Counted from the stretch's first letter, positions 52,491 through 61,318 are shown. The stretch: DNA of 64,000 bases from Gemmatimonadota bacterium (GCA_009841115.1 VXML01000058.1:124001-188000), one strand, 5' to 3'. Program-made: numbers and translations. Notes: generated by a model not told the origin, from the letters alone.

Positions 52491-53750
52491 ATGTCGGAAA
52501 AGATCGACAAGTTCCTGATTGTCTCCATCGACTGCTGGCGCTACGACGCCCTGAGCCGGACCAACCCGAGCATGAACACGCCCAAATTCGATCTGCTAAC
52601 TCGGGACTACACCTTTGCCGAGCGCTACTTTGTCACCGCGCCGGCGACCCGCCCTTCGCACACCTCGCTGTTCACCGGGCTGTATCCTTTTGAACACGGG
52701 CTTTTTGGACAGACCTACCTGAAGATGTTCGCTGGCGTGGTCAACCTGTTCGACGTTTTTGCCGCGGCTGAGTACAGCGTCCGGGGGTTTTCCGAGCGGC
52801 CAGACGTATTCCGCTTCCTCGACTTCGCGCCTTTTATCGGACCAGTCGATCCCGCGGCCACCCAGCAGCACCTAGGATCACTCGAACGCCTGTGTACCGA
52901 GCTGATCGAGCCGAGCGGGCCACAGTTCAAGTTCCTCCACTTTTGGTACACGCACGGCGGTTACGGCTTGGGCGACATACCCCATCGGCCCGACTTAGGT
53001 CAACTAGTGGCGGCCGGACAGGTAGCAGAGGCGCTGCGCTACTACCAAGCGGCTGTGACCCACGTGCTGGAATTTTCCCTCGTCGAGCTGCTCAAGCGAA
53101 TCGACCTCGACGAATGGGCGGTCTTTATCTGCGGCGATCACGGCGAGGGATTTTGCGGGGAGGTTATGGCGCACGGCGACCGGCTGCATCCCAACGTGGT
53201 TCACGTGCCCATGTTAGCGCACGTGCCGGGCGGGTTCTCCTTTCCTCGCGACGGAGCCGTTTCCGCCATTGACCTCTTCCCGACCATCGCGGCATTGGCC
53301 GATCTACCCGTTGACTACCAAGGGTTCGGACAGAACTGGTTGGAGCCGAGCGCAACGCTGGCCGACCGTTGGGTATTATCCGAACTAGACAGTCTATACG
53401 GCATCGGTTTTCTCAGCGCCGACAATCTGCGCCTACCCGCAGAGCGCGTCACGTCGCCTACGGCTATCGACGGCGAGGAAATAGCGCGCTATGCCGAGGG
53501 CATCCGCGAATGGTGCCTGTGCGATGGACAGCACTTCTACCGCGAGGACGAACAGACGGGCGCATACGTCCTGCGCGACCTGCGCCACGGCGACGACGAC
53601 TTAGTTTGCACTGACCCATCGCACTATCGCGCGCAATATCGCGCCTTGCGCGACCGCTCCGCATACCAACAGATGCAGGCTCAAGGAGCAACGGCCGGCG
53701 AGGCCGCAATCCTCCAAGAACGCCTGCGCGCTCTCGGGTACCTAGATTGA
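52491..53750 (+). CDS. Sulfatase-fold hydrolase lacking the formylglycine cysteine
   Basis: A 419-residue alkaline phosphatase superfamily protein. Metal ligands are in VSIDCWRYDALS (D14) and FICGDHGEGF near 210. At the nucleophile site the sequence is T53-R-P-S-H with TSLFTG after it, so the CxPxR formylglycine motif is replaced. It may act as a phosphodiesterase or phosphoglycerol-transferase-like enzyme with threonine as nucleophile, or be inactive on sulfates. The end ILQERLRALGYLD is a common closing motif in such proteins. ATG after GAGGAGAGAGG. Confidence 0.85.
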   Translation: MSEKIDKFLIVSIDCWRYDALSRTNPSMNTPKFDLLTRDYTFAERYFVTAPATRPSHTSLFTGLYPFEHGLFGQTYLKMFAGVVNLFDVFAAAEYSVRGFSERPDVFRFLDFAPFIGPVDPAATQQHLGSLERLCTELIEPSGPQFKFLHFWYTHGGYGLGDIPHRPDLGQLVAAGQVAEALRYYQAAVTHVLEFSLVELLKRIDLDEWAVFICGDHGEGFCGEVMAHGDRLHPNVVHVPMLAHVPGGFSFPRDGAVSAIDLFPTIAALADLPVDYQGFGQNWLEPSATLADRWVLSELDSLYGIGFLSADNLRLPAERVTSPTAIDGEEIARYAEGIREWCLCDGQHFYREDEQTGAYVLRDLRHGDDDLVCTDPSHYRAQYRALRDRSAYQQMQAQGATAGEAAILQERLRALGYLD

Positions 53751-54829
53751 TCGCCGTAGCCAACCTATTCGTCTTGTTGCTCGTCTTAGCCGGGTGCGGC
53801 GAGGATGCAGGCGTGGGTAGCACCTCGGGTGGAAACTGTGAAGACAACGTTCTGCCGGGCGATCGCATCGTGCGCTCGCGCGCAGACGCGGATGCGCTGG
53901 AGAAGGAAGGGAAGTGCAATTACACCATTGCTGGCGACCTCGAAATTACGCGCCTAGACCTCGCCCTTTTTGAGGGTTTGAACCAACTCAGCGCCATAGA
54001 TGGCAACCTCACCATCCACGACAACGCAGAACTCAAAAACTTTGAGGGGCTGAACGACCTCGCCTCTGTGGGTGGAGACGTCACCATCCGCGACAACGAC
54101 GAACTCGTCGATATCGAGGGGCTGTCCTTTCTCAGCGCAATCGACGGCCACTTCAGCGTCTCCCACAACGACAAGCTGACCGCCGTAGATGGTCTAATCA
54201 AACTCAAAGCGGTCGGCGGCAACGCGCGCATCGACAACAACAACCAATTGGCCAATATCGATGGCCTGTTCGGCCTCACCACGATCAGCGGCAACTTCAC
54301 CATCGCCTTCAATCCCTCCCTTGAACTGATAGAGGACCTCTCCAATCTCAGCAGCGTGGGCGGCGATTTCGTCATCGAGGATAACTTGACCCTTACCGCG
54401 CTAGAAGATGTATCGTCTCTAAAGGAAGTTGGCGGCAGCTTGAGCATCGGGCGCAATGCCGCGTTGGACATGGTTGAGAACGTATCCAGCCTAACGGACA
54501 TCGGCCAAGACCTGAGCATTTACAGCAACTCGCGGCTGACGAGCATCGCCGGGCTGGCCAGTCTCAGTCACGTCGGCGGCAACCTCAACATCTACAACAA
54601 CGAAAAACTGATTGCGTTGACGGGGTTAGAAAGCCTCGCGCAAGTCGCCCAAGACCTCAACATCTATGAAAATGAAAAACTGACTAGCCTCGCAGGGCTA
54701 GCCAATCTCGTCGTCATTGGGGGCAACGTGCTCATCGTTGAAAACGGCAATTTACCTACGAGCGAGGCCCAAGCCTTGGCCGATCGCGCCGCAGCGGGCG
54801 AGGTCTCCATCGCCAACAACGCGGATTAA
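53747..54829 (+). CDS. Lipoprotein with receptor-L/leucine-rich-type repeats
   Basis: A 360-residue lipoprotein. The signal peptide ends in the lipobox LAGC with the lipid cysteine C17. After a short Ser/Gly linker, residues about 60-345 form some eleven repeats of about 24 residues with the pattern GDLTIxDNxxLxxIEGLxxLxxVGG, the receptor-L-domain kind of right-handed solenoid. It should be a surface or periplasmic binding protein; the ligand is unknown. Start is TTG at 53747, overlapping the sulfatase-like stop (TTGA). It converges on the ABC ATPase gene with a four-base overlap. Confidence 0.8.
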   Translation: MIAVANLFVLLLVLAGCGEDAGVGSTSGGNCEDNVLPGDRIVRSRADADALEKEGKCNYTIAGDLEITRLDLALFEGLNQLSAIDGNLTIHDNAELKNFEGLNDLASVGGDVTIRDNDELVDIEGLSFLSAIDGHFSVSHNDKLTAVDGLIKLKAVGGNARIDNNNQLANIDGLFGLTTISGNFTIAFNPSLELIEDLSNLSSVGGDFVIEDNLTLTALEDVSSLKEVGGSLSIGRNAALDMVENVSSLTDIGQDLSIYSNSRLTSIAGLASLSHVGGNLNIYNNEKLIALTGLESLAQVAQDLNIYENEKLTSLAGLANLVVIGGNVLIVENGNLPTSEAQALADRAAAGEVSIANNAD

Positions 54830-55578
54830 CCACCACCCATCCCCGTAATAACCTGCTCCACCTCGGCCACAGTCGTCTCCTTGGGGTCGATGTCGTCGGC
54901 GACGACGCGGCCTTGGCGCAACACCACGATCCGGTCCACAACTTGGAAGACGTGGTGGATGTTGTGCGCGATGAAAATGCAGGAGTGGCCCGAGTCACGG
55001 GCATTGCGGACAAAGCGCAAGACGCCCTGCGTCTCCGCAACGCCCAAATTGTTGGTCGGCTCGTCGAGGATGATTAGCTCACTATCGAAGTGCATAGCCC
55101 GCGCAATCGCCACGGATTGACGCTCGCCGCCTGACAGTGCGCCGATGGGCGTCGTCGCGGGAATGTCCTTTTCAATGCCCACCTGCTTGAGCAAAGTGCG
55201 GGCCACATTCGCCATGGCCTCTTGGTCCATGCGTCCTAAAAACGCCGGATCTTTCAGAGGTTCGCGGCCCAAGAAGAAATTCCGCGCAATGGACAATTCC
55301 GCTACGAGGGCAGAGTCCTGATAGATGGTTTCAATGCCGTAGCCAATGGCGTCGGCTGTGTTTTTGATATCAGCTTTTTCGCCGCGTATGAAAATGTCGC
55401 CGCCACTGGCGGGAACGGCCCCGGAGAGAATTTTGATCAGCGTGGATTTACCGGCCCCATTGTCGCCGAGCAAACCGACGATCTCGCGCTCGCCGACCGT
55501 CAGATGGACGTTTTCGAGGGCGCGCACCTGCCCGTAGGACTTGCTGATGTTTTCCATCTGGACTAGTGCCACTGTCAT
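54826..55578 (-). CDS. Sugar ABC transporter ATPase, single-domain (FrcA-like)
   Basis: The 250-residue ATPase of a ribose/fructose-class importer. It has one nucleotide-binding domain rather than the tandem pair of RbsA. Walker A is GDNGAGKSTL near 40, the Q-loop lies in IYQDSALV, the signature in LSGGERQSVAIARA near 143 and Walker B in LIILDEPTN. The permease and binding-protein genes are upstream on the same strand, but a nucleotidyltransferase/small-protein pair sits in between. The distance suggests the pair was inserted into the operon. Confidence 0.9.
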   Translation of the reverse strand: MTVALVQMENISKSYGQVRALENVHLTVGEREIVGLLGDNGAGKSTLIKILSGAVPASGGDIFIRGEKADIKNTADAIGYGIETIYQDSALVAELSIARNFFLGREPLKDPAFLGRMDQEAMANVARTLLKQVGIEKDIPATTPIGALSGGERQSVAIARAMHFDSELIILDEPTNNLGVAETQGVLRFVRNARDSGHSCIFIAHNIHHVFQVVDRIVVLRQGRVVADDIDPKETTVAEVEQVITGMGGG

Positions 55579-55603
55579 CGGCTAGTCCTATTTTTGTAGG
55601 TTT

Positions 55604-56050
55604 TCAAAGGTACTGTAAATCATCCAAATCTTTATACCTGCCACTCGCTTGTTTGTTCTGCTTCAAGTGCTTCAGGTTGATAATATGTACTTCGACACTA
55701 TCTATCACATCAACAATTCGCTCTGAATAACAAGAGTCAAAATCAACACCTGATATTGTTGTCAAAAGCTCTATTCTCATGGGTGGAACCCCCATGCGAA
55801 TAATTCGATTCTCTTGCAAAAAAATATCGGCTGATAATTGAGGCACATTAAGCCCAAATTCCCTCAAGACCACGACCAACTTCTCGGCATTATTTTGACG
55901 AATTGCCACCCATAAATCCATGTCGCCAGTTGCACGCGGATAGCCATGATAACCAACGGCGTAGCCACCGACGAGCAGATATTCAACTCGGTGTGAATTG
56001 AGCAACTTCAAGAACTCTTTGAAGTCGGGTGGTAGTTGGATCATAGCCAT
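55604..56050 (-). CDS. Minimal nucleotidyltransferase (DUF6036/AbiEii-like)
   Basis: A 148-residue nucleotidyltransferase-fold protein. The motif appears as LLVGGYAVGYHGYPRATGDMDLWV, with the GG pair at 28-29 and metal aspartates D43 and D45. The later IELLTTISGVDFDSCY and the end KDLDDLQYL are typical of the group, often linked to type IV-like toxin-antitoxin pairs. Coding is AT-rich (about a third to under a half GC by eye), unlike the transporter genes on both sides. It overlaps the upstream 70-residue gene by 68 bases. Starts at ATG 56050 or 56044. Confidence 0.8.
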   Translation of the reverse strand: MAMIQLPPDFKEFLKLLNSHRVEYLLVGGYAVGYHGYPRATGDMDLWVAIRQNNAEKLVVVLREFGLNVPQLSADIFLQENRIIRMGVPPMRIELLTTISGVDFDSCYSERIVDVIDSVEVHIINLKHLKQNKQASGRYKDLDDLQYL

Positions 56051-56195
56051 AGTTAATCTGCCGCATCAATTCAATGGATTCCAAGCGTTCATAGGGCGTT
56101 TTCGAGTGCCAGTATTCCCTTTCGTCTGATTCTTCAGAAAGGGATATAATCGAAAGAGCACCCTTATCCATCTTGAAGGTATCTATTGCCTTCAT
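55983..56195 (-). CDS. Small partner protein of the nucleotidyltransferase
   Basis: A 70-residue protein, MKAIDTFKMDKGALSIISL then EREYWHSKTPYERLESIELMRQINYGYDP...RLQRVLEVAQ. The E-x-W-x-S-K-T-P-x-E-R-L-x-x-x-E pattern recurs in small proteins encoded just ahead of such nucleotidyltransferases, so a toxin-antitoxin-like pair is likely, with this as the possible antitoxin. ATG 56195 follows GGGGAGAAACGC. The open frame upstream to 56285 reads into the permease gene. It is AT-rich like its partner. Confidence 0.72.
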   Translation of the reverse strand: MKAIDTFKMDKGALSIISLSEESDEREYWHSKTPYERLESIELMRQINYGYDPTTTRLQRVLEVAQFTPS

Positions 56196-56256
56196 GCGTT
56201 TCTCCCCGCGTATTCTAATGAATAAAATCGAACCATACCAGCGCCGCAGCCATCGC

Positions 56257-57237
56257 CTAGTACCTTTCTTGTCGTCGACGATCAACCCACGAATGCAGAG
56301 CCATCATGCCTAAGATGATCGCGCCGATGAAAATGTTGTATGCCAGTCCGGGCACGCCAATGAGCACAATGCCGTTGCGCATCAAGCGCAAGATGAACAC
56401 GCCGAGTACCGTGCCGATGATGGTGCCGCGCCCACCCGTCAGGGCCGTCCCCCCAATCACGACCATGGCAATAACTTCCAACTCGTAGCCTGTGCCGCTG
56501 TTGGGATTGGCCGCGGCCGTGCGAATGGAGCTGATGATGCCAGCGAAACCTGCCATGACGGCTGAGAGCACAAACAACTTGACCTTGGTGCGCTCTACAG
56601 CCACACCGCGAGCGCGTGCGGCTTCAGCATTGCCGCCCGCCGCTTGCAACCAATTCCCCATCTTGGTCTGCGTCAGCAAATAGCCTAATAACAACGCAGC
56701 CGCTACAAACCAAAACAGCGACATGTACACGCGTAGGCCGCCCACGTTGAAATCCCCGACCAGCACCTCGGCGAGCAAGAGATCCGCAGCGTCCCAAGTC
56801 CGCTGCGGAAATCCACTCGTCACCACCAGCGCACTGCCCCGCACGACCAACAACATGCCGAGCGTCACCAAGAACGACGGTATCCGCAAGCGCGTGACGA
56901 ACAGGCCGCTACACAAGCCGATAGCCGCAGCCGTACCCAAGGCAAGGACAAAGCCGACCTCAATGGACGTGACCCCAGTGTTGTACAGGGTCCACATGAG
57001 CACCGGACAAAACCCAAACAACGAACCGACCGAAAGATCGAATTCGCCGGACGTCATCAGCAAGGTCATGGCCAGCGCAATCAGCCCCAGCTCCACCGTG
57101 AAGGCCAGCATGTTGCCGATGTTGCGTGACGACAGAAACGCCGGATTGATCTGCCAGAAGACAAACACCATGACGACCAGCAGGATGAACGGGCCAAATT
57201 CTGGCCGCGACACCATGCGCTGTACAACTGAGTTCAT
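56257..57237 (-). CDS. Sugar ABC transporter permease (RbsC/FrcC-like)
   Basis: The 326-residue inner-membrane channel subunit of a ribose/fructose-class importer. It has about ten hydrophobic segments, with FDLSVGSLFGF near 70, the family GNAEAARARGVAVERTKVKLFVLSAVMAG loop near 200 (in order), and IGGTALTGGRGTIIGTVLGVF near 265. It abuts the binding-protein gene with no gap. It is separated from its ATPase by the inserted nucleotidyltransferase pair. Confidence 0.93.
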   Translation of the reverse strand: MNSVVQRMVSRPEFGPFILLVVMVFVFWQINPAFLSSRNIGNMLAFTVELGLIALAMTLLMTSGEFDLSVGSLFGFCPVLMWTLYNTGVTSIEVGFVLALGTAAAIGLCSGLFVTRLRIPSFLVTLGMLLVVRGSALVVTSGFPQRTWDAADLLLAEVLVGDFNVGGLRVYMSLFWFVAAALLLGYLLTQTKMGNWLQAAGGNAEAARARGVAVERTKVKLFVLSAVMAGFAGIISSIRTAAANPNSGTGYELEVIAMVVIGGTALTGGRGTIIGTVLGVFILRLMRNGIVLIGVPGLAYNIFIGAIILGMMALHSWVDRRRQERY

Positions 57238-58176
57238 TTATTCGCCCGACAGAATATCGTCGTAGATCTGGGCCTTGTCGGCCTCGTAGAGTGCGCCAGT
57301 AATGACGTCGAACCCAGGCGGAATGCCGCTAGCCGCCATAGAGGCCAACGACAGCGCCATGTAACTAATCGCCAGCGGATCTTGCCACATGGCCGCGTTG
57401 ACGTAGCCGCTGAGGACTTCCCGAGTGGTGTCGAGCGAGTTGCCCCAGCCGACGACGGGAATGTCGCCGGGGGCGAAACCCGCCTGGTCAAAGACGCGCT
57501 TGATGCTGCCGGTGACTAGGTCGCCAAGGCCGATGATCGCGTCGATCTTATCGCCGTTGGCCGTCATATAGTCAACCATGCGGGAGATCACTTCGGCCTG
57601 ATCGAGGGTCGCGTCAGTGACTTCCCAAGTGATACCCAACGGCTCAAAAACGCTGGCGACGCCCTGTTCTTCTTGGACGCCATAAGTCGCGCCTGGCACC
57701 TCCACCGGCATCCACACGAAGTCGCCGGATTTGACGTGTCCTTTATCGACCAGATACTGCGCCCACTGCCGACCGACCGCCACCAAATCACCGCCCACAT
57801 ACGCGTCAAAACTAGCGGTGGGGTCGGGCGTATTCATGTTGATGATCGGAATGTTGGCTTCGTTGGCCTCTTTAGCGACCTGCACCAAACTGCCCGGATC
57901 GGGGCTGCTGGAAACAATGCCGTCGGCCCCAGCGGCAATAGCAGCGCGCACGGCCTCCTGATGGGAAGCCACGTCGCCGTTGTGAAAGGACGTGTTGACC
58001 TCGTGGCCGGTATCTTGCTGCCATTGACGTGCGCCGGCTAGAAAGTAGGTCCACACCGGATCGGCAGGCGAGCCGTGCGAAATCCAGTAAAAGGTCTTGG
58101 CCTCGGCTTGATCTGCGACGAGCGGACTTAGCGCTAGCAGCGCGCTGATCAGCATGACAATCCTTGCTTTAAACAT
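57238..58176 (-). CDS. Periplasmic sugar-binding protein of the ABC importer
   Basis: A 312-residue RbsB-type periplasmic binding protein. The signal peptide is MFKARIVMLISALLALSPLVADQAEA. The mature protein begins FYWISHGSPADPVWTYFLAGARQW and has IAAGADGIVSSSPDPGSL and IGLGDLVTGSIKRVFDQAGF in the two lobes. The ligand is likely a monosaccharide or cyclitol. It is the first gene of the transporter operon, with AGAAAGGAACGCCG before its ATG. Confidence 0.92.
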   Translation of the reverse strand: MFKARIVMLISALLALSPLVADQAEAKTFYWISHGSPADPVWTYFLAGARQWQQDTGHEVNTSFHNGDVASHQEAVRAAIAAGADGIVSSSPDPGSLVQVAKEANEANIPIINMNTPDPTASFDAYVGGDLVAVGRQWAQYLVDKGHVKSGDFVWMPVEVPGATYGVQEEQGVASVFEPLGITWEVTDATLDQAEVISRMVDYMTANGDKIDAIIGLGDLVTGSIKRVFDQAGFAPGDIPVVGWGNSLDTTREVLSGYVNAAMWQDPLAISYMALSLASMAASGIPPGFDVITGALYEADKAQIYDDILSGE

Positions 58177-58235
58177 CGGCGTTCCTTTCTGTGTAAAAAG
58201 TATGCTCGGCAGCAGTTAGCTAGGACGGGCTATTT

Positions 58236-58739
58236 TCACTCTATTCGCTTTGGAGAGTCTGGATCCGGATCAACGGATCTCTCAGGTTCTGAATCCAGCC
58301 ACATTTTGACATCTTGTCGAAATGCTATCCAGACCTCGCCCAACTCAAGCACCAAATCTTCCATCTTTTCCCAGTCTAGCCGAAAGGAATAGGCGTGTCG
58401 CACGAAGTGGCGGAACCCGAGGTACGACTCAAGGCGAGCCAGTGTTTCTGGAGAGACGATTGGGGGCCTGTCGTCCGCCTTACAGGCCATCTGATGGAGC
58501 AATTCCCGATGCCAGTCCGCTCCACTTGGCATCTGTTCATCCACTCGTTTAGCAATGGTCTGAAACACGCTTTCCACCCCGTTGTAAAACGAATGGAGAA
58601 CGCCCGCTAACGCGGTCAATTCAACGAGATCGAGCTCACTGGTGCTAGCCCTTCCTAGCAACTCATGATATGCCCCCAAAAGGTTCTCAATCTGCTGTAG
58701 CTCTCGGTCAATATGGGCTAGAGTACGCTCAGTCAACAT
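58236..58739 (-). CDS. hepT: HepT-like HEPN-domain protein (toxin)
   Basis: A 167-residue helical protein of the HEPN/HepT family, ribonuclease toxins silenced by AMP addition from MntA. The catalytic motif Rx4HxY is present as R110-HFVR-H115-A-Y117; in HepT the tyrosine is the AMP acceptor. A charged tail after 150 is extra. It overlaps its partner gene by 11 bases, downstream of it. Calling it the toxin rests on the family and pairing, not on direct evidence. Confidence 0.85.
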   Translation of the reverse strand: MLTERTLAHIDRELQQIENLLGAYHELLGRASTSELDLVELTALAGVLHSFYNGVESVFQTIAKRVDEQMPSGADWHRELLHQMACKADDRPPIVSPETLARLESYLGFRHFVRHAYSFRLDWEKMEDLVLELGEVWIAFRQDVKMWLDSEPERSVDPDPDSPKRIE

Positions 58740-59058
58740 GGATCATCGCCGCTTCGCGTTCGAGAAAGGCCGCCAGATCTGGATCGGCATCCAAGTCAAT
58801 CAAGTCGGCGGAACGACGCAGTTCTACGAGCAGCCTCCCTTGCAGTTTGAAGAACAGTTTCGCCGGACAGCCGCGGACGGCAAAGTCAATGTCGGAATCG
58901 GGTCGGACGTGGCCCTCAGCGATTGAGCCGAAAACATACACCTGCTGACAGCCCGCTTCTTTGAGGATCGCTACCCCCCGGGCCAAATCGCGCTGCATGT
59001 CGTCTGGAACGTCCCCCAGCTTATCAACCATATCGAGAATGCGGTCGTTAGTAGTCAT
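58729..59058 (-). CDS. mntA: MntA-like nucleotidyltransferase (antitoxin)
   Basis: A 109-residue minimal nucleotidyltransferase. The GSx10DxD motif is exact: G44-S45, then D56-I-D58 in VFGSIAEGHVRPDSDIDFAV. In known pairs, MntA polyadenylylates the HepT tyrosine and blocks the toxin. ATG 59058 lies eight bases after AAGAG; ATG 59064 and 59094 in frame are alternatives. Its order with hepT and the 11-base overlap argue for one operon. It lies between the sugar ABC operon and a DapA-family gene. Confidence 0.85.
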   Translation of the reverse strand: MTTNDRILDMVDKLGDVPDDMQRDLARGVAILKEAGCQQVYVFGSIAEGHVRPDSDIDFAVRGCPAKLFFKLQGRLLVELRRSADLIDLDADPDLAAFLEREAAMIHVD

Positions 59059-59133
59059 AATCATGCTCTTTTCTGTCGTCGCGCTCTTGGTCAAGACCAG
59101 TCAAACACCTATAGAATCCAAGAGTTGCGAGTT

Positions 59134-60015
59134 TCATACGTTAAGCCCAAGAGCTTCCACCTGCGCCAACAGCGTCTCGCGCTCATCTGGACGCAGGGGT
59201 CGCAACGGCCGCCGAGGATCGCCGCACTCCATCCCTATGCGCTGACCGACCACGGCCAAGATGCTGCCGAAATAGCCGAATTGCGCCACCGTGCGGTGAA
59301 AGGCGCTAGCCCGTTCCTGAGCCTGTTTTGCGGCAGCCAAATCGCCCGCTTGGTACGCATTCCAAATGGCCATCCACAGTTCCGGAGCCGCGCACAAAGG
59401 ACCATCAACCGACCCGACGGCCCCGACGGTCATGGCCGGCAACATCAGCTTGCCGCTGCCGATAAAGGCGTCTAGCCCCATGCCGACGAATTCTATCAAG
59501 TTGGCGAATACCGGCGACGAATGTTTCAAACCGGTAGTCTGGGGCACTTCCTCCACTAGGCGCTGCATCAGGGCTGGACTGACATCGAGGCCGGTACAGC
59601 CAGGCAAATTATAGATGAACAGCGGCCGGTCGGCCGCAGCCCCCACGGCCCGGTAGTACGCTACCACGCCATCGTCGTCGCCTTGGTAGAAAAAGGGAGG
59701 CACCGCGCAGATGGCTTCCACTCCGGCTCGGGCTGCGTGAGCCGCCAATTTCTCAGCCCGCGCCGTAGTATTGGCCCCCACGTGCAGGATGACCTGAGTG
59801 CGTCCCGCGTTCTGGTCGGCGGCTATTTCGGCGATGCGCTGGTTCTCCTCGTCGTCGAGCAGGACGCTCTCGCCAGTGCCGCCGGCGACCCAAAAGCCGT
59901 GCACGCCGGCTTGTATATTGAACTCCATGGTGTCGCGGAAGGCCTCTTCGTTTAGAGTGCCATCCTCATTTTTCGGACTGATAATCGCCGGCACTACCCC
60001 TTGGAACTGTCCCAT
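59134..60015 (-). CDS. DapA/NanA-family lyase or synthase
   Basis: A 293-residue beta/alpha-barrel Schiff-base enzyme. GGTGES near residue 45 is the oxo-acid site, YNLPGCTGLDVS carries the catalytic tyrosine, and TTGLKHSS the Schiff-base lysine near 160. Family members include dihydrodipicolinate synthase, N-acetylneuraminate lyase and keto-deoxy-sugar aldolases. Since it sits beside a Gfo/Idh enzyme rather than lysine genes, a sugar-acid aldolase is more likely. The message is divergent from the Gfo/Idh gene. Confidence 0.88.
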   Translation of the reverse strand: MGQFQGVVPAIISPKNEDGTLNEEAFRDTMEFNIQAGVHGFWVAGGTGESVLLDDEENQRIAEIAADQNAGRTQVILHVGANTTARAEKLAAHAARAGVEAICAVPPFFYQGDDDGVVAYYRAVGAAADRPLFIYNLPGCTGLDVSPALMQRLVEEVPQTTGLKHSSPVFANLIEFVGMGLDAFIGSGKLMLPAMTVGAVGSVDGPLCAAPELWMAIWNAYQAGDLAAAKQAQERASAFHRTVAQFGYFGSILAVVGQRIGMECGDPRRPLRPLRPDERETLLAQVEALGLNV

Positions 60016-60115
60016 GTTTTCCTCCTTAGTACCACTATGTTATAATACCTCGGCAGCTTTTCAATATAGGCGTCGATTTCTCCGCTTCCAACACTCAGAC
60101 CCCTAGGAGGATGAT

Positions 60116-61288
60116 ATGAAGACCTATCGCGTAGCCATACTGGGTTGCCGGGGCCGCGGCACGGCCGCAGCACGCGCGTACCACGCCCACCCCCGCACGG
60201 AAATCGTCGCCCTCTGCGACCTCGAGCAAGACCTGCTCGACACCCTAGGCGACGAACTCGGGGTCGCGGCCCGCTACACCGATCTAGACGAGATGATCGG
60301 CCAGCACCAACCCGACATCGTCGCCATTCCCACCGGCACGGAATTCCACCACTCGCTGGCCCTGCGCGTCCTCGAATACGGTGCCCACATCGACATTGAA
60401 AAACCCCTGTGCGTCGATTGCCAGCAGGCCGACGAAGTGCTAGCCAAGGCCCGCGAAAAAAACGCGCGCATCGCCGTGCATCACCAAGGGCGCGTCGGCG
60501 TCTATATGAAAGCCGTGGCCAAAGCCCTTGCCGAGGGCCGCATCGGCCAGTTGCGCCACATCCACGGCCACGGCAAGAACTACTACGGCGGCTACAACCT
60601 AATGAACATCGGCACCCACATGATCAACAACATGCTCAAAGCCGCCGGCCCGTGCCACAGCATCGCGGCCACTGCCACCACCGCTGGCCACCCCATCACC
60701 CCGACGGATGTGGTGCCCTCTGCGCAGGGAATGGGCACCATCGCCGGCGAACACATCACGGCGACGCTCAGCTTCGCCGATGGCGTCACCGCAACCCTCC
60801 TGCAACACCGCTTTCCCACCTCGGTCAATCCGGTGATAGAATTCTGCGGCAGCGAAGGCCGCTTAGTGCTCTCGCAGCTCGTCTGGAAAAGGGACCTCGG
60901 CGCGTTCCTACTGCCACAGCCCCACTACGCCCTCAACGACCAAAGAGAACCTTGGGAAGTGCTTCCGCCCATCTACTGTGAGAGCTACGATCCACAGAGT
61001 TCCGCCCACCCAGACGACTACGCCTATGTAGAGGAGTACGTCGCAGCACTCGACGAAGGCCGCGAGCACGAATGCAGCGGCCAAGCCGGCCATCACATCG
61101 TGGAAATCATGATGGGCATCTTCGAATCTGCCGCGTACGGCAAACGAGTAGATTTACCCCAGCAGGACCGCGCCCATCCCCTCCTGCGCTGGCGGCGCGA
61201 AAACGGCCTGCCCCCACCCGATCCCATGCCGCGTCCATACGCCGAGTGGCTGGCGGCAGAGGACGTGCGCTTGGGGCGAAGTGGATAA
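60116..61288 (+). CDS. Gfo/Idh/MocA family oxidoreductase
   Basis: A 390-residue NAD(P)-dependent oxidoreductase. The Rossmann start is VAILGCRGRGTAAARAYHAHP; the catalytic lysine is in IDIEKPLCVDCQQA near 95; and the family GGYNLMNIGTHMINNM stretch near 160-175 fills the place of the substrate-domain D-x-x-x-H site. ATG after CTAGGAGGATGAT, a strong Shine-Dalgarno. A phytanoyl-CoA dioxygenase gene follows 30 bases later on the same strand. Sugar or inositol oxidation is the likely class of reaction. Confidence 0.9.
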   Translation: MKTYRVAILGCRGRGTAAARAYHAHPRTEIVALCDLEQDLLDTLGDELGVAARYTDLDEMIGQHQPDIVAIPTGTEFHHSLALRVLEYGAHIDIEKPLCVDCQQADEVLAKAREKNARIAVHHQGRVGVYMKAVAKALAEGRIGQLRHIHGHGKNYYGGYNLMNIGTHMINNMLKAAGPCHSIAATATTAGHPITPTDVVPSAQGMGTIAGEHITATLSFADGVTATLLQHRFPTSVNPVIEFCGSEGRLVLSQLVWKRDLGAFLLPQPHYALNDQREPWEVLPPIYCESYDPQSSAHPDDYAYVEEYVAALDEGREHECSGQAGHHIVEIMMGIFESAAYGKRVDLPQQDRAHPLLRWRRENGLPPPDPMPRPYAEWLAAEDVRLGRSG

Positions 61289-61318
61289 TTCAACGACTAA
61301 CGAAAGGGCAAAATCGAC

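Noticed and set aside
60041-60046. Perfect TATAAT ahead of the Gfo/Idh gene at 60116
   Set aside because: No -35 box at a usable distance on either strand; may still be a promoter read by another sigma factor.
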